NCBI GenBank assembly: GCA_938023905.1
Contig: CALJCO010000020.1
Coordinates: 1-7,357 of the forward strand
DNA length: 7,357 bases
Direction of reading: 5' to 3'
Source of the DNA: an uncultured Collinsella sp.
Lineage (GTDB): Bacteria; Actinomycetota; Coriobacteriia; Coriobacteriales; Coriobacteriaceae
The stretch's first letter is position 1; every line of letters starts with the position of its first letter. Below, piece after piece: positions 1 through 6,808 of this stretch. The notes beneath the pieces were generated by a model, which was given only the letters and a program-made list of their open reading frames with translations, did no database searches and was not told where the DNA came from. A program made the translations under genes and the position numbers.

Positions 1-15
1 AGTTCCGCACGCAAA

Positions 16-38
16 GAAGGCCACTTAATGTGGCCTTC
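16..38 (-). terminator. Candidate terminator of the gatCAB operon
   Basis: A perfect 9-bp stem (GAAGGCCAC at 16-24 pairs with GTGGCCTTC at 30-38) closes a 5-nt loop. Read on the minus strand it is followed by a short TTT run and lies about 67 nt beyond the gatB stop. That position suits the end of the operon. The U-tract is short, so termination could be inefficient. The stem would also work in the plus direction for a gene left of the window. A weaker CCGGG/CCCGG stem at 84-96 lies nearer gatB. Confidence 0.6.
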
Positions 39-104
39 GTCTTGCGCAGGACTGTTTGAAATTTTGAGGAAGCACCCGCCCTGCCGGGGCTCCCGGGTTC
101 CCGC

Positions 105-1781
105 TTACGAGAGCGACGTTCTCAGCAACTCGTTGAAGAGCTTCGGGTTGCCCTTGCCGCGGCTCGCCTTCATGCACTGACCCACCAAAAAGCCGATGAC
201 CTTCTGGTTGCCGTCGCGGTACTGCTGCGCCTGCTCGGCACAGTTTGCCAGTACCTCGTCCACGATCGGCTGCAGCGCGCCGGCATCGCTCACCTGACGC
301 ATACCACGCTCGTCGACGATCTTGTTGGGGTCGTCGCCGGTCTGGGCCATGGCCTCAAAGACCTCGTGCGCCTGGTTGGAACTGATGGCATCGGTCGCCA
401 GCAGCTTGGCAAGGGCTGCCACCTGAGCCGGCGCAATACCGGACTCGGTCAGCGAGAGACCCACACCCTTAAGGTAGGCAATCATCTCGTTGACCAGCAG
501 GTTTGCGACCGTCTGGGCCTCCTTGCCAGCCATGCCGGCAGCGGCGGCCTCAAAGAACTCGGCAAACTCCGGGTCGCCGGCGATCTGCTCGGCATCGGCC
601 GCCTTAATGCCAAAGTCGGCCTCAAAACGGGCGCGCTTGGCATCGGGCAGCTCGGGGATCTCGCCACGGCAACGGTCGATAAACTCATCGTCCAGATCGA
701 ACGGCGCCAAATCGGGATCGGGGAACAGGCGGTAGTCGTCGGCCGTTTCCTTCACACGCATGACCACGGTGCGCTTGCGACTAGGCTCCCAGTGGCGGGT
801 CTCCTGGTAGATAATGCCGCCCTCCTCGAGCACCTCGGCCTGGCGGCAGATCTCGTAGGCTAGGCCGTCATGCAGGCTCTTAAACGAGTTGAGGTTCTTG
901 AGCTCGGTCTTGGTGCCCAGCTTGGTCTCGCCGCGGCGACGTAGCGACACGTTGCCGTCGCAGCGCATGGAACCCTTCTCCATGGAGCAATCGGAAATGC
1001 CCAGCGTCACAAAGATGCGGCGGAGCTTCTCCATAAACAGGCGCGCTTCCTCGGGCGTGCGCAGATCGGGCTCGGTGACGAGCTCGATGAGCGGCGTGCC
1101 GCAGCGGTTGTAGTCGACGAGCGACTCGGCCGCGGCGGTAATGCGGCCCTCGGCGCCACCCACGTGGACCATCTTGGCGGCGTCCTCCTCCATGTGGATG
1201 CGCAGGATGCGGATGGGCACCGTGTAGGAACCGTCCTCGCGACGCTCGGGCATCTGCAGGTTGGACGCGTCATAGCTGGCCAGGTGGCCGGCGCGCTGAT
1301 TGCCTTCGCGCATGGTCGACGTCATGGACGTGGACAGGCCCTCGGCATTGGCCGAGGCGCTCGCCAGGCTCTGGGCCTCGGCCTCGCCAAACGCGCAGTC
1401 GGGGCGCTCGGCGGCACCGCGACCGGTCACGTCCAGGTCCAGGTGACCGTACATGGCAAAGGCGACCGGGCCCTGCGTGGTCTGGAAGTTCTTGGCCATA
1501 TCGGGATAGAAGTAGTGCTTGCGGTAGAACATCGAGTGGCGCTGGATCTCGCAGTTGGTGGCGAGACCGGCCTTGACGATGCTCTCGATGGCGCGCTTGT
1601 TGGGCACCGGCAGCGCACCGGGCAGGCCCAGGCATACCGGGCACACGTTGGCGTTGGGTTCGTCATCGTGGCTGAGCTTGCAGTTGCAGAACATCTTGGT
1701 GTCGAGTGCGGTGAGCTCGGTGTGGATCTCCAGGCCGATCACGGCCTCCCAATCCTGCAGGACCTCGGAAAGCTCCTTCAT
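105..1781 (-). CDS. gatB: Asp-tRNA(Asn)/Glu-tRNA(Gln) amidotransferase subunit B
   Basis: GatB is the tRNA-binding kinase subunit of the GatCAB complex. It phosphorylates the side chain of misacylated Glu-tRNA(Gln) or Asp-tRNA(Asn), and ammonia from GatA then amidates it. The 558-aa product has the family landmarks: VIGLEIHTEL near residue 14, NVCPVCLGLPGALPVPNKRA at 45-64, FYRKHYFYPD near 85-94, RIHMEEDAAK near 194-203, GTPLIELVTEPD near 228, KTELKNLNSF near 291, and a C-terminal YqeY-like tail ending in FLVGQCMKASRGKGNP. Cys32, Cys34, Cys47 and Cys50 form a CxC/CxxC pair that fits a zinc site. It is longer than usual (about 475-500 aa) because of an extra Ser/Ala-rich stretch at roughly 121-182. 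An AGGGAGG Shine-Dalgarno lies about 8-9 nt before the ATG. The gene starts in a TAATG junction sharing one base with the gatA stop, which implies translational coupling. Confidence 0.97.
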   Translation of the reverse strand: MKELSEVLQDWEAVIGLEIHTELTALDTKMFCNCKLSHDDEPNANVCPVCLGLPGALPVPNKRAIESIVKAGLATNCEIQRHSMFYRKHYFYPDMAKNFQTTQGPVAFAMYGHLDLDVTGRGAAERPDCAFGEAEAQSLASASANAEGLSTSMTSTMREGNQRAGHLASYDASNLQMPERREDGSYTVPIRILRIHMEEDAAKMVHVGGAEGRITAAAESLVDYNRCGTPLIELVTEPDLRTPEEARLFMEKLRRIFVTLGISDCSMEKGSMRCDGNVSLRRRGETKLGTKTELKNLNSFKSLHDGLAYEICRQAEVLEEGGIIYQETRHWEPSRKRTVVMRVKETADDYRLFPDPDLAPFDLDDEFIDRCRGEIPELPDAKRARFEADFGIKAADAEQIAGDPEFAEFFEAAAAGMAGKEAQTVANLLVNEMIAYLKGVGLSLTESGIAPAQVAALAKLLATDAISSNQAHEVFEAMAQTGDDPNKIVDERGMRQVSDAGALQPIVDEVLANCAEQAQQYRDGNQKVIGFLVGQCMKASRGKGNPKLFNELLRTSLS

Positions 1782-3295
1782 TACAGCTCGCCTCCCTTCC
1801 CGGCAAAATCGGGCGCGACGGATAGCGCGGGCGCACCCGTGGCGGTATCGGCAAAGCCGCGCTCCAGGGCGCGGGCAAACGTGAGCAGCTGACGGTCCTT
1901 AAAGGCCGGACCCACCAGCTGGGCAGAAACGGGCAGCTGCGTATCCTCGCCCAGGCCCAGCGGCACCGAGATGCCACCGTTACCGCAGATGTTGAGCGAG
2001 ATGGTGTACAGATCGGAGAGGTACATCTGCGTGGGGTCGCTGATCTCGCCAAACTTAAAGGCCGTGCGCGGCGAGGCGGGCATGAGGATGGTGTCCACCT
2101 TGGCATACGCGGCGTCGTAGTCCTGCGTGATGAGCGTGCGGGCCTTTTGCGCAGCGTAGTAGTACTTGTCGTACACGCCCGAGCTCAGCAGGTAGGCGCC
2201 GAGCATCTGACGGCGCTTGGCCTCGGCGCCAAAGCCGTGGGCGCGAGAGAGCGAGCTCTGGTCGGACAGGTTGGCGCAGCCCTCCTCCTGATAGCCGTAG
2301 CGAATGCCGTCGAAACGGGCCAAGTTGGAGAACGCCTCGGCCGGGCCGATGACGTAGTAAGCGGCGATGGCGGCATCCAGGTGCGGCAGGTCGACCTCCA
2401 CGAGCTCGGCACCCTGGTTCTGCAGCTCCTGGGCGGCGCGCTGAACAGCGGCCTTGACCTCGGGCGTCAGACCCTCGGCCTCCATAAACGCGGGGATGAT
2501 GCCCACGCGCTTACCCTCGATGCTGTCGTTGAGATGCTCGGTAAAGTCGACGGCGCAATCCTGGCTGGTGCAGTCGTACGGATCGTGGCCCGCACCGGTA
2601 AGCGCGTTCATGGCCAGCGCAACATCCTCGACCGTGCGGCCAAAGGGCCCCACTTGATCGAGCGACGAGCCAAAGGCAACCACGCCGTAACGGCTCACGG
2701 CGCCATACGTGGGCTTAAAGCCCACCACGCCGCACAGGCTCGCCGGCTGGCGAATGGAGCCGCCGGTATCCGAGCCCAGCGAGAGCGCTACCTCGCCGGC
2801 AGCAACGGCGGCAGCGGAGCCGCCCGAGGAGCCGCCGGGCACGCGCTCGGTATCCCAGGGGTTGTTGGTGCGGTGGAACGCCGAGGACTCGGTGGAGCTG
2901 CCAAAGGCAAACTCGTCCATGTTGACCTTGCCCATGGGCAGGCAGCCGGCATCGAGCATGCGCTGGACGCAGGTGGCGGTGTAGACGCTCTGGTAGTTCT
3001 CGAGCATGCGGGAAGCGCAGGTGGTGCGCGTGCCCACGAGGTTCATGTTGTCCTTGATGGCCAGCGGCACGCCCGCGAGCGGGGGCAGCGGCTTGTCTGC
3101 AGCGCGGTCGGCATCCACGCGCGCGGCGGCCTCGAGCGCAAGCTCGGGCGCCACCTGCAGGAATGCCTGGACCCCGTCCTCGCGCGCCTCGATGACGGCA
3201 AGGGAGGCCTGTGCCACCTCGGTAGCGGTAAAGTCGCCGGCGGCAACGCCCGCGGCGATCTGGGCGGCGGTAAGGGAATCGAATCTCTGCGCCAT
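1781..3295 (-). CDS. gatA: Asp-tRNA(Asn)/Glu-tRNA(Gln) amidotransferase subunit A
   Basis: GatA is the glutaminase of the cytoplasmic GatCAB complex. It hydrolyses glutamine and passes the ammonia to GatB. The 504-aa product is an amidase-signature enzyme of near-standard length (about 485 aa). The Ser-cisSer-Lys triad can be read directly: Lys81 in LAIKDN, Ser156 in PGGSSGGSAAAVAAG, and Ser180 in GSDTGGSIRQPA. These sit two residues later than Lys79/Ser154/Ser178 of the Staphylococcus aureus enzyme, as I recall its numbering. Other family blocks are MGKVNMDEFAFGSS (121-134) and GFKPTYGAVSRYG (192-204). The ATG overlaps the gatC stop by one base (TAATG), and a GGGGGAG Shine-Dalgarno lies inside the end of gatC. 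The three subunits are therefore probably made from one mRNA in balanced amounts. No residue looks missing. Confidence 0.98.
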   Translation of the reverse strand: MAQRFDSLTAAQIAAGVAAGDFTATEVAQASLAVIEAREDGVQAFLQVAPELALEAAARVDADRAADKPLPPLAGVPLAIKDNMNLVGTRTTCASRMLENYQSVYTATCVQRMLDAGCLPMGKVNMDEFAFGSSTESSAFHRTNNPWDTERVPGGSSGGSAAAVAAGEVALSLGSDTGGSIRQPASLCGVVGFKPTYGAVSRYGVVAFGSSLDQVGPFGRTVEDVALAMNALTGAGHDPYDCTSQDCAVDFTEHLNDSIEGKRVGIIPAFMEAEGLTPEVKAAVQRAAQELQNQGAELVEVDLPHLDAAIAAYYVIGPAEAFSNLARFDGIRYGYQEEGCANLSDQSSLSRAHGFGAEAKRRQMLGAYLLSSGVYDKYYYAAQKARTLITQDYDAAYAKVDTILMPASPRTAFKFGEISDPTQMYLSDLYTISLNICGNGGISVPLGLGEDTQLPVSAQLVGPAFKDRQLLTFARALERGFADTATGAPALSVAPDFAGKGGEL

Positions 3296-3606
3296 TACTC
3301 GCTCTCCCCCTCTCCCAAAATGGACGGCACACGGAAGTAGCGCTCACGCGCGCTGCCGGCGTTTTCGAGCGCGACGTCGAGCGGCAGGTCGCGCTCGGGC
3401 TCGCGCAGGTCATCGCCCATCACGTTGGACAGGCTTCCGATGGGATGGAACGTGGGCTCCACGTCGGGCAAGTCATATTGCAAGACGGGCTCGAGCATCT
3501 GGACGGCGTCGTTCATGTAGGACGTCATCTGGGTGAGCTCGTCATCGGTCAGTGCGATCTTTGCGTACTCGGCGATACCGCGCACGTCTTTCTCGCTGAG
3601 TGCCAT
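3295..3606 (-). CDS. gatC: Asp-tRNA(Asn)/Glu-tRNA(Gln) amidotransferase subunit C
   Basis: GatC is the small subunit that wraps around and stabilises the GatA-GatB interface. From the chosen start the product is 103 aa, near the family norm of about 95-100. It begins MALSEKDVRGIAEYAKIALTD, the usual N-terminal helix pattern, and carries the expected DLPDVEPTFHPIGSLSNVMGDD segment (45-66) and the AGSARERYFRVPSIL tail (83-97). An in-frame ATG 18 bases upstream (3624) would add six residues. I prefer 3606 because a purine-rich Shine-Dalgarno (GGAAGGGAG) lies just upstream of it, whereas no such site precedes 3624. It is the first gene of the gatC-gatA-gatB operon. Confidence 0.95.
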   Translation of the reverse strand: MALSEKDVRGIAEYAKIALTDDELTQMTSYMNDAVQMLEPVLQYDLPDVEPTFHPIGSLSNVMGDDLREPERDLPLDVALENAGSARERYFRVPSILGEGESE

Positions 3607-3641
3607 AGGCGCTCCCTTCCGCATAACAGATAAACCGCTCT

Positions 3642-3647
3642 AGTATA
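3642..3647 (-). promoter_or_regulatory. Candidate -10 box of the gatCAB promoter
   Basis: Read on the minus strand the hexamer is TATACT, 35 nt before the chosen gatC start, which would give a 5' UTR of about 28-30 nt. No convincing TTGACA-like -35 sits 16-18 bp upstream. The position in front of a housekeeping operon is the main support. Confidence 0.45.
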
Positions 3648-3740
3648 CAAGGCAACGCCGCTTGGAGCAGGCGCTTTACCTAAATGCAGCGAAAACGTAA
3701 CGAGGGCGGCGGGTTGGCAGGCTGCGGGCTGGCGATTCTG

Positions 3741-3845
3741 CAGCGAAAACCGCGCCGTCCGTAGCGAAAACCGTCTCGCCCACAACGAGAACCGCGTCAC
3801 CCACAACGAAAGCCATCCCGCCCTCAACGAAGACCATCACAACAT
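3741..3845. repeat. Five degenerate 21-bp direct repeats
   Basis: Units start at 3741, 3762, 3783, 3804 and 3825, an exact 21-bp period. They share the core AGCGAAAACCG or AACGAAAACCG, followed by a variable part often ending in CCCA. A further core (CAGCGAAAAC at 3687) lies upstream but out of register. The last unit runs into the left arm of the inverted repeat at 3833. Read as protein on the minus strand the array gives an RFSL-type heptad, but no credible start or Shine-Dalgarno accompanies it. I take the array as non-coding. Its function is unknown. Confidence 0.7.
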
Positions 3846-3893
3846 TCGACACTTTTCGCCAAAATCGCGATTTTCATCGAATGTTGTGATGGT
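3833..3893. repeat. 17-bp perfect inverted repeat with internal palindrome
   Basis: ACCATCACAACATTCGA (3833-3849) and its exact reverse complement (3877-3893) flank a 27-nt spacer. The spacer contains the perfect 14-bp palindrome AAAATCGCGATTTT (3861-3874). The element lies about 60 nt beyond the sortase stop, where a transcription terminator would be expected. Neither side has a clear T-run, so an intrinsic terminator is not well supported. A REP-like or miniature mobile element is the alternative. Together with the 21-bp repeats it makes up most of the gene-free stretch 3607-3953. I see nothing else there except weak ACCAC/GTGGT arms near 3910-3940. Confidence 0.75.
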
Positions 3894-3953
3894 TTGGAAG
3901 CCCCGACTACCACAAAGGCGCCTGTCCCCATTGCGGTGGTTCCGAACAATGTC

Positions 3954-4892
3954 TTATGCCGAGGCCTTGGCCTTGCGGCGCTTGCGGACCGCGTGGATCA
4001 CGATGTCCAGCAGCAACAGCACAATGGCTACGACCACGATGAGCACGGCAAACTCGCGCTTGCCCCAGTGGCGGCCGGCCAGCGACTTTTGCTTGTCGAC
4101 GTCCTTCTTGTTGTATTTGGTGCGCACGCAATGCACCAACAGGCGATGGTCGTTCACGCCGTAGGGCGTGCAGGTGACGAGCGTAACCTTGTCGGCTCCG
4201 GGCTCGATGGTCAGCGACTCCATCTCCTCGGGCAGCACGACCTCGGAGTCCACCATCTTGTAGGCGAGCGTTTTGTTCATGGTGTGCAGCAGCACCAGGT
4301 CGCCGGGCTCCAGCGAGTGGATGTCGTCGAACATGCTCAGGTTGCGCATGCCCGAGTGCGCGGTGAGCACGCAATGCGTCGAGGCGCCGCCCACCGGCAG
4401 GCTCGTGCCCTCCAGGTGGCCGACGCCCGCCATAAGGACTTCTTCGCTCGTGCCGTGGTAGATAGGCATGCTCACGTCAATGGAGGGGATCTCGACCCAG
4501 CTCATCATGGGGTCGCGGTCAAAGATAAGTTGCTGAGCATAGGGCTCGATCTGGTCGGCGGGAAGCTCGGTGGCCTCGCCCGCCAGCTGCTCGTTAAAGG
4601 AGCGCGCCTGGAGCAGGATGCGCTCGCGCTCCTCGGCAGACAGCGCGTCCACGGTGCTGGACACGGTGCTGATCTGGTTGAACACGCCCGAGGCCTCGAG
4701 CCGGTCCAAGATCCACGGCCAGGTCATAAGGCCCACGCCGATAAGGATGATGACGATGGTGATGAGCCGGTCGGCCCAGCGCGGCAGTCGCTTGCGGCGG
4801 CGCTTGGGCTTTGGTTGAGATTTGGGCTGAGGGCTTGAGCCGCCGTTGTCCGCGGCGTTATTGCTCTTCATATGTTTGGCACCCTGCACCAT
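3954..4892 (-). CDS. Class C sortase, orphan
   Basis: This is a 312-aa membrane transpeptidase of the kind that links pilin subunits through sorting signals. The order is: a basic proline-rich cytoplasmic leader (1-40), first membrane helix at about 43-62 (LITIVIILIGVGLMTWPWIL), a helical linker, the sortase barrel at about 130-255, a second membrane helix at about 281-300, and a basic tail. The catalytic residues are His179 (LTAHSGM), Cys241 (TLVTCTPYG) and Arg250 (NDHRLL). The block IPSIDVSMPIYHGTSEEVL with GVGHLEGTSLPVGG and the C-terminal helix are typical of class C. The active-site lid with its usual DPF/DPW anchor is not evident; the corresponding stretch reads PADQIEPYAQQ. The start at 4892 is chosen for an AAAGGAG Shine-Dalgarno 9 nt upstream; Met8 has a weaker site. 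No LPXTG pilin or second sortase is in the window, so its substrate is unknown. Confidence 0.9.
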   Translation of the reverse strand: MVQGAKHMKSNNAADNGGSSPQPKSQPKPKRRRKRLPRWADRLITIVIILIGVGLMTWPWILDRLEASGVFNQISTVSSTVDALSAEERERILLQARSFNEQLAGEATELPADQIEPYAQQLIFDRDPMMSWVEIPSIDVSMPIYHGTSEEVLMAGVGHLEGTSLPVGGASTHCVLTAHSGMRNLSMFDDIHSLEPGDLVLLHTMNKTLAYKMVDSEVVLPEEMESLTIEPGADKVTLVTCTPYGVNDHRLLVHCVRTKYNKKDVDKQKSLAGRHWGKREFAVLIVVVAIVLLLLDIVIHAVRKRRKAKASA

Positions 4893-4930
4893 CGCCGGTC
4901 ACTCCTTTACAGCTCAGGTTGTCTAAACAA

Positions 4931-4936
4931 ATAATA
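4931..4936 (-). promoter_or_regulatory. Weak candidate -10 box for the sortase
   Basis: Read on the minus strand this is TATTAT, 39 nt before the sortase start. A TTGTCC lies 23 bp upstream, which is too far for a normal -35. The support is position and AT-richness in an otherwise GC-rich gap. Confidence 0.3.
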
Positions 4937-4957
4937 GCCGATTAGCGAGCCTCCGCG

Positions 4958-4988
4958 CCGGACAACGCAGCTAGACTGCACCGTCCGG
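4958..4988 (-). terminator. Candidate terminator after the nucleotidyltransferase gene
   Basis: CCGGAC (4958-4963) pairs with GTCCGG (4983-4988), and inside it GCAG pairs with CTGC around a 5-nt loop. In the minus-strand RNA the three intervening positions can form G-U wobbles, giving a continuous stem of about 13 bp starting 15 nt beyond the stop at 5004. No U-run follows, which weakens the call. Confidence 0.4.
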
Positions 4989-5003
4989 GCCACGTAACCC
5001 CAC

Positions 5004-5777
5004 TCAACCAATCAAGCCATATGTTGCTTTCATTGTCTCGAGCAACTGCACCATCGTTACGCCCGCAACCCCGATCTGTTTCAGATTGACGTCGCCTACC
5101 TCACAATCTTTGACAAACGCAAGCATATCGTCCTTCAGTTCTCCGCCCAGGTCGACACCTTCCGACTCGCCGAGCAGCTGAGCAAGCCTCAGCGCATCGC
5201 GTTTATGCTTTTTTACCTTCTTCGAATCAACGTTCTCCCCCGCTTCCCTTCTGGCTTTTAGGTCGAGATACGCCTTCGCTTTGAACGGGACAATGTATTC
5301 CGTACCCAGGACCGAAACGCCGTCTACGGTCCGAATTCCCTGAAGGAACAAGCTGTAGTAAGCATCGTCCAACAAAATTGCCGAAAGACTGCTTATGTTT
5401 TCATCAACGTGAATTGGCGCCACATCAATCCCCTCACGACCCTTTAGAAAGTCGGGGCACTTCGCGAAGAGTTCGATCATATGGGGGTAACCCGGCCTCT
5501 TAGGCTCTGTAAACCGATAAAAACATGAGCCTTTGCCTTCGCCCCAGCCGCAGCGGTAGCCGCCATCACGCACCAAAGTCCATATAGCTTCTGCCGTCTG
5601 AGGCAACCGGTCATCGGCGACAATTACCACATCAAAATCGTGAGTCATCCTAAACGGAAGTCCCGCCTCCGCGAGCAAAATGTCGCATGCCGTGCCGCCG
5701 ATAAGAGCATACGATCCTACAGCTTCTTGCATATGCTGCTGGAATTCTTGGAGACCTTCTACAGCGCTTCTTGCCAT
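5004..5777 (-). CDS. AbiEii-like nucleotidyltransferase (putative toxin)
   Basis: This 257-aa protein looks like a minimal nucleotidyltransferase of the AbiEii/AbiGii toxin type. Such enzymes transfer nucleotides to cellular RNA or protein targets. The N-terminal catalytic signature can be read: IGGTACDIL (26-34, the GG-T/S loop) followed by RMTHDFDVVIV (43-53), with Asp47 and Asp49 as the metal-binding DxD pair. Glu102 in HMIELF is a candidate third acidic residue. The C-terminal half has the Lys/Asp-rich PFKAKAYLDLKARRE (164-178) and KKHKRDALRLAQLL (189-202), as in AbiEii-like relatives. An AAGGA Shine-Dalgarno lies 6 nt before the ATG. The start overlaps the upstream regulator gene by 19 nt, so the two are very probably co-expressed. 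The target and the toxicity are inferred from family and context. A non-toxic sugar or drug nucleotidyltransferase is less likely given the partner. Confidence 0.8.
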   Translation of the reverse strand: MARSAVEGLQEFQQHMQEAVGSYALIGGTACDILLAEAGLPFRMTHDFDVVIVADDRLPQTAEAIWTLVRDGGYRCGWGEGKGSCFYRFTEPKRPGYPHMIELFAKCPDFLKGREGIDVAPIHVDENISSLSAILLDDAYYSLFLQGIRTVDGVSVLGTEYIVPFKAKAYLDLKARREAGENVDSKKVKKHKRDALRLAQLLGESEGVDLGGELKDDMLAFVKDCEVGDVNLKQIGVAGVTMVQLLETMKATYGLIG

Positions 5778-6727
5778 GGATATTCCTTTCCAAACATGCG
5801 ATCGACTTCGAGCTGAATTCGCTCATCGTCGATTGCCGCCAAAGATAGCGCAAGCGAAATGTCGTCGACACGGGAGAAGCCGGCAAACACGGGCGCATAG
5901 CGCCACACTTGGATCATCGCCGTTTCGTTATCCGGCAACTCCCCGTCTGCGACTTCGAGATCGCTCAGTTGACGCCATGCACTTCTTAAGACGGCCTTTT
6001 GTTCCATGCCCGGCGCAGCGAGCATCGAACGCGCAGCGAGCGCCGTCTCCCCGGCGTCAACAAGATAGTCGATCTGCGGCGTCTTCCTTGCAAAAAAGAC
6101 CTTCGAGACAGGCGAGGAGAGCTCTGCCATGTGCTCACTGAGCAGAAGATCAACGGCAACAGGGAACACGACGACACGTCGCTCGCGACGCTCGCGCCTC
6201 GCGAGCCCCCTGTCAACAAGCTCGGTTATGGCCTCACTCGCGCGGCTTGCCGAGATCCCAAGCGCACGACAAAGGTCATAGGGACGATATGGCTCCTGGG
6301 CTGCTCCCCAGATTGCGGCAGCCTGCGCGTTGGGTGACATCTTGGTCGCGTGATTGCGAAACCGGACACTGCCCCTCTCCGTGCAGGCCGTGCCCATAAA
6401 TGGAAGAAAAGCCTGTCTGCCGGGGCAAACAAACGGAATCCCTTGTGCGACCAATGCTTTGCGCTGACGCGCATCGGCATCAGGAAACGAAACGACAACA
6501 GGAGTCTCCGCACGCAAGGCTAGCTGACTATAGACCCTCTTAGCCTCGGGAAGCCCGACGCCAGTAGGCAAACTTGCAAGCAAAAACGAAAAACCGTTTG
6601 CGTCAACAGCGCGGACTTCAATCGCCCGCAGATGCAGCGGCAAGCGTGCGGATCCAGGCCAAGTTTTGGTCTTGGCGGAGAGGCCTAGTGCTTCTTGTAA
6701 GTAGATTAGTGCTTCGTTCATTTCCAT
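5759..6727 (-). CDS. Winged-helix regulator, putative antitoxin partner of the nucleotidyltransferase
   Basis: This 322-aa protein (from ATG 6727) probably represses its own operon and may neutralise the nucleotidyltransferase. It begins MEMNEALIYLQEALGLSAK, followed by a domain of about 120 residues rich in hydrophobic strands that includes QRKALVAQGIPFVCPGRQAFLPFMG (88-112). A winged helix-turn-helix follows at about 145-190 (YDLCRALGISASRASEAITELVDRGLARRERRERR). The C-terminal domain contains SSPVSKVFF and AGETALAARSMLAAPG. I recall this architecture from small-genome gut bacteria beside AbiEii-type genes, usually labelled only as a winged-helix or MarR-like protein. Classical AbiEi has its helix-turn-helix at the N-terminus, so this is not a standard AbiEi. 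An ATG at 6766 would add 13 residues, but a TATAAT box immediately follows it, so a start at 6727 or 6721 fits better. Neither has a strong Shine-Dalgarno. Confidence 0.78.
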   Translation of the reverse strand: MEMNEALIYLQEALGLSAKTKTWPGSARLPLHLRAIEVRAVDANGFSFLLASLPTGVGLPEAKRVYSQLALRAETPVVVSFPDADARQRKALVAQGIPFVCPGRQAFLPFMGTACTERGSVRFRNHATKMSPNAQAAAIWGAAQEPYRPYDLCRALGISASRASEAITELVDRGLARRERRERRVVVFPVAVDLLLSEHMAELSSPVSKVFFARKTPQIDYLVDAGETALAARSMLAAPGMEQKAVLRSAWRQLSDLEVADGELPDNETAMIQVWRYAPVFAGFSRVDDISLALSLAAIDDERIQLEVDRMFGKEYPWQEAL

Positions 6728-6757
6728 TGTTTTCGGTCGATTCCAGTTTGTATTGGA

Positions 6758-6780
6758 ATTATACATAATTTTCGAAATTA
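6758..6780 (-). promoter_or_regulatory. Promoter and candidate operator of the regulator-nucleotidyltransferase operon
   Basis: On the minus strand a perfect TATAAT (6758-6763) lies about 30 nt before the start at 6727. The inverted repeat TAATTT (6766-6771) / AAATTA (6775-6780), with a 3-nt spacer, sits just upstream of the -10 box, within the promoter spacer. This is where an autorepressor would be expected to bind. No clear -35 hexamer is present. Confidence 0.55.
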
Positions 6781-6808
6781 AAGAATACCGTTCGTGCCTA
6801 AGCCCATA

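Noticed and set aside
2147..3340. Long plus-strand open frame (397 aa) opposite gatA
   Set aside because: It is antisense to a fully recognisable gatA. Its Gly/Ala/His/Arg-rich composition is typical of the reverse strand of GC-rich genes, and no family motif is visible.
3549..3827. Minus-strand frame with an RFSL heptad repeat
   Set aside because: The heptad only mirrors the 21-bp DNA repeat. The start would be a TTG without a clear Shine-Dalgarno, and the frame runs into gatC.
3687..3893. CRISPR array
   Set aside because: The repeat units are degenerate and contiguous at 21 bp, with no conserved repeat alternating with unique spacers and no cas genes.
3894..4838. Plus-strand open frame (314 aa) opposite the sortase
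   Set aside because: The minus-strand frame carries the sortase His, Cys and Arg motifs and membrane segments. The plus frame is His/Arg/Val-rich shadow sequence.
6728..6766. Longer start for the winged-helix regulator (Met at 6766)
   Set aside because: A perfect TATAAT directly follows that ATG, so the transcript probably begins after it. Relatives as I recall them start near MNEA, matching 6727 or 6721.
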